DNA from: Acidimicrobiia bacterium
Lineage (GTDB): Bacteria > Actinomycetota > Acidimicrobiia > Acidimicrobiales > AC-14
Assembly: GCA_019243595.1 (NCBI GenBank)
Contig: JAFAUA010000334.1
Location: 1-5,833, forward strand
Length of the DNA stretch: 5,833 nt
Direction: 5' to 3'
The notes under the pieces are model-generated. The model had not been told where the DNA came from. It ran no database searches and worked only from the letters and a program-made list of their open reading frames with translations. Numbering within the stretch: position 1 is the stretch's first letter; the number at the start of each line of letters is the position of its first letter. Below, piece by piece: positions 1 through 4,920 of this stretch. Made by a program: the position numbers and the translations under genes.

Positions 1-849
1 GTTGGCGGCGTCGACGTAGAGCATGCCGACGGTGAGGCCTTTTCCGGCCAGCCAGTCGAGGCCGGCGAGCACGAGCCGCCTGCCCAACCCGTGGCCCTCG
101 AAATCGGGGTCGGTGCCGATCACATAGATCTCGCCGAGGTTCGGCTCGACGTCGCGGTGGATCTTGGTCCAGCAGAACCCGACCAGACGCCCGTCCTGCT
201 CGTAGAGCAAGAAGCCGTCGGGGTCGAACCATGGCTGCTGCTCGCGGCTCTTGATCGTTTCGAGATCCCACCCGCCCTGCTCGGGGTGGTGGCGGAAGGA
301 GCGATTGTTGACTTCGAGCCACGCTTCTTCGTCGACGCCCGGACGAAAGGCCCGGACGGCGAGGGGCTCGGCGCCGAAGCGGTGGGCGTCATCGACGGGG
401 AGCGGTCGCCGCAGCTGCAGCAGCTCGCGGCCGCGCGCCAGCCCGACCCCTTCGGCGATCGCGTCATGGTCGGGCGTGGGCTTGGGAACCCACATGTGCA
501 CGTGGCCCCCGCCCTCACTGGCGACGATGTCGATGGCGGCGCCGACGACCTCGGCGCCGATGGCTGCCAAGCGATCTCGGTGGTGGGGGTCGACGACGAA
601 CTCGAGCGCCCAGGACCCGTCGGCGATGCCGCGCGTTACCTGGGCGTAGGCGACGGGGTGGTCGTGCCCGGGCTCCCAGGCGACCAGGCCCGCGAACCCC
701 TCGCGGCCGCCCTGCACCAGGTCCACCCACTGGTGCTCGCCCAGGGCCCGGTGGCCGTCGACGGCGGCGGCCACGTCGAGAAGAGCGGAGACGGCCTCGA
801 TGTCGCCCCGCCCCATCTGGCGCTTGACCTCCACGCGGGGCAGGGACAC
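1..849 (-). CDS. mshD: Mycothiol synthase MshD (mycothiol acetyltransferase), 3' end cut off by the window
   Basis: MshD transfers an acetyl group from acetyl-CoA to the cysteine of Cys-GlcN-Ins, the last step of mycothiol synthesis in the cytoplasm. The 283 visible codons read as two fused GNAT domains. The N-terminal half contains AAAVDGHRALGE (about residues 27-38). The linker carries the MshD hallmark VNNRSFRHHPEQGGWD (about 180-195). The C-terminal half reads GFCWTKIH, then IYVIGTDPDFEGHGLGRR with the acetyl-CoA loop at 251-257, and ends at LYVDAAN. Known family members are about 300-315 residues, so roughly 20-30 C-terminal residues lie beyond position 1. I chose the GTG at 849 because the stretch LPRVEVKRQM supplies the first GNAT strand; a stop lies four codons upstream. 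The ATG at 816 is preceded by a better-looking GGAGG but would lose that strand. The gene follows the Rpf-like gene by 13 bases and is probably co-transcribed. Oddity: Glu251 replaces the usual Gln/Arg of the GNAT motif. Confidence 0.93.
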   Translation of the reverse strand, partial: MSLPRVEVKRQMGRGDIEAVSALLDVAAAVDGHRALGEHQWVDLVQGGREGFAGLVAWEPGHDHPVAYAQVTRGIADGSWALEFVVDPHHRDRLAAIGAEVVGAAIDIVASEGGGHVHMWVPKPTPDHDAIAEGVGLARGRELLQLRRPLPVDDAHRFGAEPLAVRAFRPGVDEEAWLEVNNRSFRHHPEQGGWDLETIKSREQQPWFDPDGFLLYEQDGRLVGFCWTKIHRDVEPNLGEIYVIGTDPDFEGHGLGRRLVLAGLDWLAGKGLTVGMLYVDAAN

Positions 850-862
850 GGCCGAAAGCTAC

Positions 863-1333
863 TCACCCTCGCACGGCTCGGGGCCAGCACACCGGCCACT
901 GGTGGTACGGGTCGGAGCGGGCGGCGAGCGTCTGGGCCCGGGCCGTCTGCTCCTCGAGCGAGGCGCCCGCCGGGTCGCCCGTGCCGCCGGCCGACGCCCA
1001 GGTCGCGGCGCTGAACTGGTAGTAGCCGCGGTACCGGGTGCCGCCGTTGGTGGGGCTCTCGCAGGCCCGCAGGCGGGCCCACACGTCACCGGTCGCCACC
1101 GTGGCTGCGGGGCGTGGTGCGGCGGCCGCTTGCGGCGGCGGCGGCGGCGCAGGCGGCGCCGCTGGCTGCGGGATGAAGGGGGGAACCAGGACCACGACCG
1201 TGGCCTGGGGGACTACGTGGGGCCGTGCGTCGGCGCGGCTGCTTGCCGTAATGGGACCGAACCCCAGCTCCGGGCCGACGATAAGTGCGACGAGGGCGGA
1301 GAGGAACACGGCCCCGGTGGCGGTGCGGGACAT
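863..1333 (-). CDS. Secreted Rpf-like (transglycosylase-like domain) cell-wall hydrolase
   Basis: A 156-residue protein built like small resuscitation-promoting factors, which cleave peptidoglycan outside the membrane. Residues 1-36 look like a signal peptide: a short MSRT head, a hydrophobic core at about 6-28, and candidate cleavage near SSRADA. Residues about 50-78 form a Pro/Ala-rich linker. Residues 82-150 match the transglycosylase-like fold: VWARLRACES with the presumed catalytic Glu92 beside Cys91, then YRGYYQFSAATW, and the terminal QWPVCW whose Cys149 is the expected disulfide partner of Cys91. The ATG at 1333 is well supported by GGAGGA five bases upstream. It is the first gene of a minus-strand pair with mshD. 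There is no LysM, G5 or other wall-binding domain, so it should be a freely secreted form. Family assignment is from motifs; whether it has resuscitation activity cannot be told, so no gene symbol is given. Confidence 0.9.
   Translation of the reverse strand: MSRTATGAVFLSALVALIVGPELGFGPITASSRADARPHVVPQATVVVLVPPFIPQPAAPPAPPPPPQAAAAPRPAATVATGDVWARLRACESPTNGGTRYRGYYQFSAATWASAGGTGDPAGASLEEQTARAQTLAARSDPYHQWPVCWPRAVRG
1132..1149. repeat. (GCG)6 triplet run inside the Rpf-like linker
   Basis: Six uninterrupted GCG triplets lie in the part of the Rpf-like gene that encodes the proline run of the linker between signal peptide and catalytic domain. The triplet period keeps the reading frame, so slippage would only change linker length. 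It is a low-complexity consequence of a Pro/Ala-rich linker in a GC-rich genome rather than an independent element. Confidence 0.6.
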
Positions 1334-1338
1334 GGAAG

Positions 1339-1344
1339 TCCTCC
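1339..1344 (-). promoter_or_regulatory. Shine-Dalgarno site of the Rpf-like gene
   Basis: GGAGGA on the minus strand, five bases before the ATG at 1333. It is a near-consensus site and fixes the start of the Rpf-like gene. The surrounding CGGAGGAC (1345-1338) recurs exactly 40 bases upstream in the loop of the leader hairpin. Confidence 0.85.
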
Positions 1345-1360
1345 GTCATCGGGGTCGGGG

Positions 1361-1402
1361 AGCGCTCTCGGACGGGGGTCCTCCGCACCGTCGCCGAGCG
1401 CT
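1361..1402 (-). promoter_or_regulatory. Possible structured leader (imperfect hairpin) of the Rpf-like mRNA
   Basis: The bases 1361-1367 pair with 1396-1402 (7 bp), followed by a 3x3 internal loop and a second stem, 1371-1375 with 1388-1392 (5 bp), closed by a 12-base loop. Read on the minus strand the loop carries CGGAGGAC, the same eight bases as the real ribosome-binding region at 1338-1345. It lies between the proposed transcription start (about 1416) and the start codon. It could be a leader fold or a chance GC-rich pairing. It does not match any riboswitch class I can recognise, including the ydaO/c-di-AMP type found upstream of some rpf genes. Confidence 0.35.
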
Positions 1403-1415
1403 TGGTGCTTGCAAT

Positions 1416-1444
1416 AGTTAGCAGTATACCGGATTCTGCTAACT
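1416..1444. repeat. Perfect 9-bp inverted repeat, candidate operator
   Basis: AGTTAGCAG at 1416-1424 and its exact complement CTGCTAACT at 1436-1444, separated by 11 bases (TATACCGGATT). The half-sites are 20 bp centre to centre, close to two helical turns, as expected for a dimeric DNA-binding protein. It lies in the divergent region between the Rpf-like gene and nth and covers the proposed -10 element of the minus-strand promoter. The arms are AT-richer than the surroundings. A short RNA hairpin is an alternative, but no U-tract follows on either strand. The cognate regulator is not identifiable from the window. Confidence 0.55.
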
Positions 1445-1452
1445 GGAGGCAA
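1423..1452 (-). promoter_or_regulatory. Predicted sigma70-type promoter for the Rpf-like gene and mshD
   Basis: Read on the minus strand, TTGCCT (1452-1447) and TATACT (1428-1423) are separated by 18 bases, a good match to -35 and -10 boxes. Transcription would begin near 1416, leaving a leader of about 83 bases before the ATG at 1333. The -10 overlaps the 9-bp inverted repeat, so a protein bound there would be placed to block polymerase. This is a consensus-only prediction. Confidence 0.5.
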
Positions 1453-1476
1453 GCATCCTCGGAACCTCAGTGCGCA

Positions 1477-1489
1477 TAACGTCTTTTTT
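1477..1489 (+). promoter_or_regulatory. Possible -10 element for a leaderless nth transcript
   Basis: TAACGT at 1477-1482 fits the TANNNT pattern of actinobacterial -10 boxes and ends seven bases before the GTG at 1490. No Shine-Dalgarno sequence precedes that GTG (the bases just before it are a T-run), so translation from a leaderless mRNA would explain the start. I see no convincing -35. A competing plus-strand candidate is TTGGTG (1402-1407), 17 bases, TATACC (1425-1430), which would give a leader of about 50 bases and run through the inverted repeat. Confidence 0.35.
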
Positions 1490-2158
1490 GTGGGGATTCC
1501 CAGGTCGCCCAAAGGTCGGGCCCGAGAGACGATCGCCCGCCTCGCCCAGGAGTATCCCGGCAGTGAGCGGGACCTCTGTGCCCTCGCCCACCAAGGCCCG
1601 TTCCAGCTCCTCGTCGCCACCATCCTGTCGGCCCAGACCACCGACGAACGGGTGAACATGGTGACGCCCGAGCTGTTCCAGCGGTATCCGACCGCCACCG
1701 ACCTGGCGGGCGCCAACCCCGAGGACGTGGAGCGGATCATTCAGTCGACGGGCTTCTTCCGTCAGAAGACCAAGAGCCTGCTCGGCATGGCCCAGGCCGT
1801 CGAGGAGCGCTTCGGCGGCGAGGTGCCGGACCGGATGGACGACCTGGTGACGCTGCCCGGTGTCGGCCGCAAGACCGCCAACGTGCTGCTGAGCGTCGGG
1901 TTCGGGCTGCCCGGTCTGCCGGTCGACACCCACGTGACGCGCCTCAGCCGCCTCTTGGGCCTCACGACCGCCAAGGACCCCGTGAAGATCGAGCAGGATC
2001 TCAACGCGATCGTGCCACCGGCCGAGCGGGGCAGGTTGAGCCTCCGCCTCATCCTGCACGGTCGCAAGGTGTGCATCGCCCGCAGGCCGCAGTGCGAGGT
2101 CTGCGTGCTGAACGATTTCTGCCCTTCGTCCACTGTGCGCGCCAAAACGCGTTCCTAA
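1490..2158 (+). CDS. nth: Endonuclease III (DNA glycosylase/AP lyase)
   Basis: A 222-residue base-excision repair enzyme that removes oxidised pyrimidines and nicks the resulting abasic site. The helix-hairpin-helix reads LPGVGRKTA at 122-130 with catalytic Lys128, followed by VDTH with catalytic Asp146, the Gly-Pro-Asp-type layout of the Nth family. The C terminus carries the four iron-sulfur ligands Cys195, Cys202, Cys205 and Cys211 in the usual C-x6-C-x2-C-x5-C spacing. The N-terminal segment LLVATILSAQTTDERVN (about 40-56) is also typical of the family. The GTG at 1490 gives a length close to E. coli Nth (211 residues) and lacks the longer C-terminal tail of some mycobacterial homologues. 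It is divergent from the Rpf-like gene and appears to be a single-gene unit followed by a hairpin-rich region with a terminator. The start is less certain than the identity because no ribosome-binding site is visible. Confidence 0.96.
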   Translation: MGIPRSPKGRARETIARLAQEYPGSERDLCALAHQGPFQLLVATILSAQTTDERVNMVTPELFQRYPTATDLAGANPEDVERIIQSTGFFRQKTKSLLGMAQAVEERFGGEVPDRMDDLVTLPGVGRKTANVLLSVGFGLPGLPVDTHVTRLSRLLGLTTAKDPVKIEQDLNAIVPPAERGRLSLRLILHGRKVCIARRPQCEVCVLNDFCPSSTVRAKTRS

Positions 2159-2186
2159 ATGGAAAGACGCGCTTCTAAAGAAGAGG
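2147..2186. repeat. Two tandem degenerate 20-base hairpin units at the end of nth
   Basis: Two adjacent 20-base units both begin ACGCG: unit 1 (2147-2166) folds as TTCC-TAAAT-GGAA and unit 2 (2167-2186) as CTTC-TAAA-GAAG. The stems differ in sequence but keep pairing, and the loops are nearly the same. Unit 1 contains the nth stop codon (2156-2158) in its loop. The stems are only four base pairs, so the folding is weak on its own. They may be the remains of a small duplication. Confidence 0.4.
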
Positions 2187-2230
2187 TGCGCGGGAACGAA
2201 ATCCTCTGCGTAGGCGTTCAATAGGTGTGC

Positions 2231-2293
2231 AGGACCAGGTTCCCGCCACCTGATCCTCGCCGGCGGTCACCGGGTTCCGCCACCCGGACCGCC
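2231..2293 (+). repeat. Two related hairpins sharing a GGTTCC(C)GCCACC core
   Basis: Hairpin 1 (2231-2257) pairs AGGA with TCCT and CAGGT with ACCTG around one mismatch and has the 7-base loop TCCCGCC. Hairpin 2 (2262-2293) pairs GGCGGT with ACCGCC and CCGGGT with ACCCGG, with a two-base bulge (2268-2269) and the 6-base loop TCCGCC. The cores align as GGTTCCCGCCACC versus GGTTCC-GCCACC, and the closing pair next to the core is A-T in the first and G-C in the second, a compensatory-type difference. They stand directly before the terminator stem at 2295. No reading frame in this stretch looks coding. Confidence 0.5.
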
Positions 2294-2294
2294 C

Positions 2295-2329
2295 GCGGCG
2301 GCGCCCTCCGGGGCGCCGCCGCTGTTTCT
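2295..2329 (+). terminator. Strong rho-independent terminator-like hairpin after nth
   Basis: A perfect 12-bp GC stem, 2295-2306 with 2311-2322, is closed by the tetraloop TCCG (2307-2310) between C and G, which makes it a UNCG-type extra-stable loop in RNA. It is followed on the plus strand by TGTTTCT (2323-2329), a short and interrupted U-tract. On the minus strand the bases after the stem are GC-rich, so termination is expected mainly for plus-strand transcripts arriving from nth, 137 bases upstream. The U-tract abuts the stop codon of the convergent small gene. Confidence 0.7.
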
Positions 2330-2519
2330 AGGCCCGGGCCAGCCGCGCCAGTCGACGCAGCGCCTCCCCAAGTGTGCGCTCGACGTCGAACAGGCCCTGG
2401 GCGATCGTCTCGTCGTCGGATCCGGCGTTGCGCTCGGCCAGCGTCGTGATGCGACGGCGCAGCTCGTCGAGCGCAGTGGTGATCGAGGACAGCTCGGCGT
2501 CATCTGACGGCATTGGCAC
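2328..2519 (-). CDS. Small helical protein of unknown function (63 residues)
   Basis: I do not recognise a family. The predicted protein is all helix-forming: an acidic start (MPMPSDDAEL), a first amphipathic helix at about 10-30 (TALDELRRRITTLAER), a short Gly/Ser/Asp turn at 32-36, and a second amphipathic helix at 38-62 (LFDVERTLGEALRRLARL). This suggests a small antiparallel helical hairpin, possibly a dimer or partner-binding protein. There is no signal peptide, membrane segment or cysteine. Coding status is supported by strong G/C preference at third positions, the balanced charged/hydrophobic pattern, and position on the strand opposite hisD with a shared divergent region. The start is GTG 2519 or ATG 2513; GGGG lies five bases before the GTG and is the only ribosome-binding candidate. 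It converges with nth across the terminator. Confidence 0.7.
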   Translation of the reverse strand: MPMPSDDAELSSITTALDELRRRITTLAERNAGSDDETIAQGLFDVERTLGEALRRLARLARA

Positions 2520-2522
2520 GGT

Positions 2523-2556
2523 TTACCCCACGGCCCCGATTACCCCACGGTCCCGA
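2523..2556. repeat. Perfectly adjacent 17-bp tandem repeat between the small gene and hisD
   Basis: The unit TTACCCCACGGCCCCGA (2523-2539) is followed with no gap by a second copy (2540-2556) differing only by T for C at its twelfth base (2551). It fills most of the 62-base divergent region. Seen from hisD it lies about 26 to 59 bases upstream of the start codon; seen from the small gene the nearer copy supplies the GGGG that could act as its ribosome-binding site. It may be a two-site operator, or a slippage duplication of the ribosome-binding region. The 17-bp period is about 1.6 helical turns, so two bound proteins would not sit on the same face. Confidence 0.75.
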
Positions 2557-2569
2557 AAAGGAGCCTCGG

Positions 2570-2581
2570 TACCATCATCTG
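2570..2581 (+). promoter_or_regulatory. Possible -10 element for a leaderless his operon transcript
   Basis: TACCAT at 2570-2575 fits TANNNT and ends six bases before the hisD ATG at 2582, the spacing expected if transcription begins on the A of the start codon. The only Shine-Dalgarno-like sequence, AGGAG at 2559-2563, is 18 bases from the ATG, too far to work normally. No clear -35 is visible; that position falls in the second tandem repeat, which would suit an activator-dependent or repressible promoter. Confidence 0.35.
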
Positions 2582-3871
2582 ATGCTCGCCCGCCTTGATC
2601 TTCGGGGCGCCGGCACCGACATCGGTGACCGGTTGCCGCGCCCTGACCTGGGTGGCGCCGCGCCGGTCGAGGCCGTGCGCGAGATCCTCGCCGAGGTCAA
2701 GAAGCGGGGCGACGCCGCGGTGCGGGAGTACACCGAGCGCTTCGACGGGGCCGTCGTCGATGACCTCACTGTCGATCCGATGGCACTCGATGAGGCGCTG
2801 GCCGCCACGCCGGCGCCGTTGCGGGAGGCGCTCGAGGAGGCCAAGGCCGCCATCGAGGCCTACCACCGGTCCCAGCTGCGGGACGACGCCAGCCACGAGC
2901 GAGAAGGCGTGACGACCAGGGAGCTGGCGCGAGCCGTCGATCGGGCGGGCGTCTACGTCCCCGGCGGCCGGGCGCCGCTCCTGTCGACGGTGCTGATGAC
3001 CGCCGTCCCGGCCCGGGTGGCCGGTGTCGGCGAGGTCGTGCTGTGCTCGCCGCCGCGCCCCGACGGCAAGGTGCCTCCGGGCATCCTCGCCGCCGCCGCC
3101 CTGGCCGGTGTCGACGAGGTGCACCCCATCGGCGGCGCCCAGGCCATTGCCGCCCTCGCCTACGGCACCGAGAGCATCCGGCGCGTCGACGTCATCGTTG
3201 GGCCCGGCAACGTCTACGTGGCGACGGCCAAGAGAGAGGTCGGCGCCGAAGGCGTGGTCGGCCTGCCCGCCGCTTTCGCCGGACCGTCGGAGGTCGTCGT
3301 GGTCGCCGACGACACCACGCCGCCCGACTACGCGGCGATCGACCTTGTCGTCCAGGCCGAGCACGGACCCGACGGGCTGGCCTGGCTGATCACCTGGTCC
3401 GAGGCCGTCGCCGATGCGGTCAGCGACGCCGTGGCCCGCCTGGTCGCCGAGTCCCCACGGCGGGCCGACCTGGAGTCGACGCTCGACGGCGGCGGCTACG
3501 CGGTCGTCGTCGACGGGCCCGAGCAAGCGGCCGCCGTCTTCAATGCCATTGCGCCCGAGCACCTCGAGCTGATGAACGCCGACCCCGAGTCGCTGCTTCC
3601 GCTCGTGCAGAACGCGGGCGCTGTGTTCTGTGGCGTCGACGCGCCGGCGTCGGTCGGTGACTATGTGGCGGGCCCCAGTCACGTGCTCCCGACGTTCGGC
3701 ACCGCCCGCTTCAGCAGCGCCCTGCGCGTCGACGACTTCGTCAAGTGGATTCACGTCGTGAGCCTGGGCGACGGTGCCCTGGCGCGGCTCGCGCCGCACA
3801 TCGCTGCCCTCGCCGAAGAGGAAGGTCTGCCGGCGCACGCCGAGTCGGTCCGTCTGCGGGACCGCAAATGA
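2582..3871 (+). CDS. hisD: Histidinol dehydrogenase
   Basis: HisD is a zinc-dependent cytoplasmic enzyme that performs the two successive NAD-dependent oxidations of L-histidinol to L-histidine, the last steps of the pathway. The 429-residue length is typical. Expected active-site residues are present: zinc ligands Gln258 and His261 (QAEH), Asp360 (GDYVAGPSH) and His419 (GLPAHAESV), and the catalytic pair Glu326-His327 in IAPEHLEL. Family blocks GVYVPGGRAPL (123-133), GGAQAIAALAYGTESI (184-199), VGPGNVYVATAKR (206-218) and AGPSEVVVVAD (233-243) are intact. The ATG at 2582 starts the protein just before LDLRG, a usual HisD beginning; an open frame extends to a TTG at 2513 but that extension runs through the tandem repeat and has no family resemblance. 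It is first in the his operon, and its stop overlaps the hisC start as ATGA. Confidence 0.98.
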   Translation: MLARLDLRGAGTDIGDRLPRPDLGGAAPVEAVREILAEVKKRGDAAVREYTERFDGAVVDDLTVDPMALDEALAATPAPLREALEEAKAAIEAYHRSQLRDDASHEREGVTTRELARAVDRAGVYVPGGRAPLLSTVLMTAVPARVAGVGEVVLCSPPRPDGKVPPGILAAAALAGVDEVHPIGGAQAIAALAYGTESIRRVDVIVGPGNVYVATAKREVGAEGVVGLPAAFAGPSEVVVVADDTTPPDYAAIDLVVQAEHGPDGLAWLITWSEAVADAVSDAVARLVAESPRRADLESTLDGGGYAVVVDGPEQAAAVFNAIAPEHLELMNADPESLLPLVQNAGAVFCGVDAPASVGDYVAGPSHVLPTFGTARFSSALRVDDFVKWIHVVSLGDGALARLAPHIAALAEEEGLPAHAESVRLRDRK

Positions 3872-4920
3872 AGCTGCGAGACGACCTCGACGATCTCGAG
3901 GGCTACCACTCGCCGCAGGTCGACGTGGCCGTGCGCCTCAACACGAACGAGTCGCCGTATCCGCCGCCCGACGCGTGGCGCGAGGCGCTGCTCGAGGAGC
4001 TGAAGTCGCTGCCGTTCCAGCGGTACCCCGATCGCGCCGCCGACGAGCTGCGGCGCGCCATCGGCCAGCTGCACGGCGTCGGTCCCGAGCAGGTGCTGGC
4101 CGCCAACGGCTCCAACGAGGTGATCCAGGCCCTCTGCCTGGCGTTCGGTGGGCCGGGCCGACCTGCCGCCGTCTTCAAGCCCACCTATCTCATGCACGCC
4201 CACATCGCCCGCATCACCGGGACGGCGGTCGTCGAAGGCGAGCGCGATGCCGACTTCGCGTTGGACATGGCCGAGGTCGAGCGGGTGGTGAAGGCCGAGC
4301 AGCCGGCAATCACGTTCCTCTGCTCGCCGAACAACCCAACCGGCATGCCCGAACCCGAGGGCGCCATCGAGCGAGTGCTCTCGTTGGGCTCGGGCCTGGT
4401 GGTGGTCGACGAGGCGTACGGCCAGTTCTCGCCCCGGTCGGCGATCGAGCAGATCGCCGCGGGCAAGCCGCTGGTCGTCGTGCGTACGTTCTCCAAGACG
4501 TGGTCGATGGCCGCCGCTCGTCTCGGGTATCTGGTGGGCCCGGCCGACATCATCAGCGCCGTCGAAGCCGTGTTGCTGCCGTACCACCTCGACGCCATGA
4601 AGCAGGCCGCCGGTCGTCTCGCCCTGCGGTACAAGGCGGAGATGGAGGCAAGGGTGGCGACGATCGTCGAGGAGCGGGGACGACTGACCGCCGGGCTCAG
4701 CGAGCTGCCCGTGGACACCTGGCCCTCGGCCGCCAATTTCATCCTGTTCCGTCCCCGCACCAAGGACGGCGACAAGGTTTGGGAGGCGCTCCTCGAGCGC
4801 TCCGTACTCGTGCGGAACTGCGCGAGCTGGCCACGCCTCGACGGCTGCCTCCGCGTCACGGTCGGGACCGCAGAGGAGAACGACGCATTTCTCTCTGCGC
4901 TGCGGGAGGTTCTGGCATGA
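3868..4920 (+). CDS. hisC: Histidinol-phosphate aminotransferase
   Basis: HisC is a pyridoxal-phosphate enzyme of the class I/II aminotransferase fold that converts imidazole acetol phosphate to L-histidinol phosphate using glutamate. In the 350-residue product I see RLNTNESPYPPP at 23-34, AANGSNE (78-84) at the cofactor-phosphate site, SPNNPTG with cofactor-contacting Asn156, DEAY with Asp181 and Tyr184, and RTFSKTWSMAAARLGY in which Lys210 forms the Schiff base. LRVTVGTAEEND near the C terminus holds Arg329, which binds the substrate's acidic group. Length is normal for the family. The ATG at 3868 overlaps the hisD TGA by four bases and gives the usual short N terminus; the open frame continues upstream within hisD but is not needed. 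Translation is probably coupled to hisD, as only a weak GCGGG precedes the start. It overlaps hisB in the same way. Confidence 0.97.
   Translation: MKLRDDLDDLEGYHSPQVDVAVRLNTNESPYPPPDAWREALLEELKSLPFQRYPDRAADELRRAIGQLHGVGPEQVLAANGSNEVIQALCLAFGGPGRPAAVFKPTYLMHAHIARITGTAVVEGERDADFALDMAEVERVVKAEQPAITFLCSPNNPTGMPEPEGAIERVLSLGSGLVVVDEAYGQFSPRSAIEQIAAGKPLVVVRTFSKTWSMAAARLGYLVGPADIISAVEAVLLPYHLDAMKQAAGRLALRYKAEMEARVATIVEERGRLTAGLSELPVDTWPSAANFILFRPRTKDGDKVWEALLERSVLVRNCASWPRLDGCLRVTVGTAEENDAFLSALREVLA
4904..4909 (+). promoter_or_regulatory. Shine-Dalgarno site of hisB within the end of hisC
   Basis: GGGAGG lies seven bases before the hisB ATG at 4917 and fixes that start inside a much longer open frame. 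It is the strongest ribosome-binding site in the his operon, so hisB may also be initiated independently of hisC. Confidence 0.8.

Noticed and set aside
91..1014. A 307-codon plus-strand open frame over mshD and the Rpf-like gene
   Set aside because: The minus-strand frames carry clear family motifs (NNRSF...HPEQGG, CES, WPVCW), while this one is a low-complexity shadow crossing the boundary between two genes.
1334..1416. c-di-AMP (ydaO-type) riboswitch before the Rpf-like gene
   Set aside because: Such elements control some rpf genes, but the predicted leader is only about 83 bases and lacks the conserved blocks I would expect.
1418..1442. CIRCE (HrcA) operator
   Set aside because: The TTAGCA...TGCTAA parts are present, but the CTC/GAG inner arms are missing and the spacing is two bases short; there is no chaperone gene nearby.
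1439..2221. A 260-codon minus-strand open frame opposite nth
   Set aside because: Nth has complete helix-hairpin-helix and iron-sulfur motifs on the plus strand; the antisense product shows only compositional bias.
2159..2327. tRNA gene or CRISPR repeats in the hairpin-rich stretch after nth
   Set aside because: No cloverleaf or T-loop arrangement can be formed, and the repeats are degenerate, palindromic and not separated by regular unique spacers.
2225..2449. A 74-codon plus-strand frame downstream of nth
   Set aside because: It runs through the terminator stem, lacks a ribosome-binding site and gives an Arg/Pro/Ala-rich product typical of shadow frames.
2520..2581. Histidine leader peptide, attenuator or T-box ahead of hisD
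   Set aside because: The 62-base gap has no run of His codons, no specifier-type stem and no terminator hairpin.
2540..3838. A 432-codon minus-strand open frame opposite hisD
   Set aside because: It mirrors hisD codon structure and gives a Gly/Arg/Asp/His-rich sequence without domains; hisD itself has all active-site residues.
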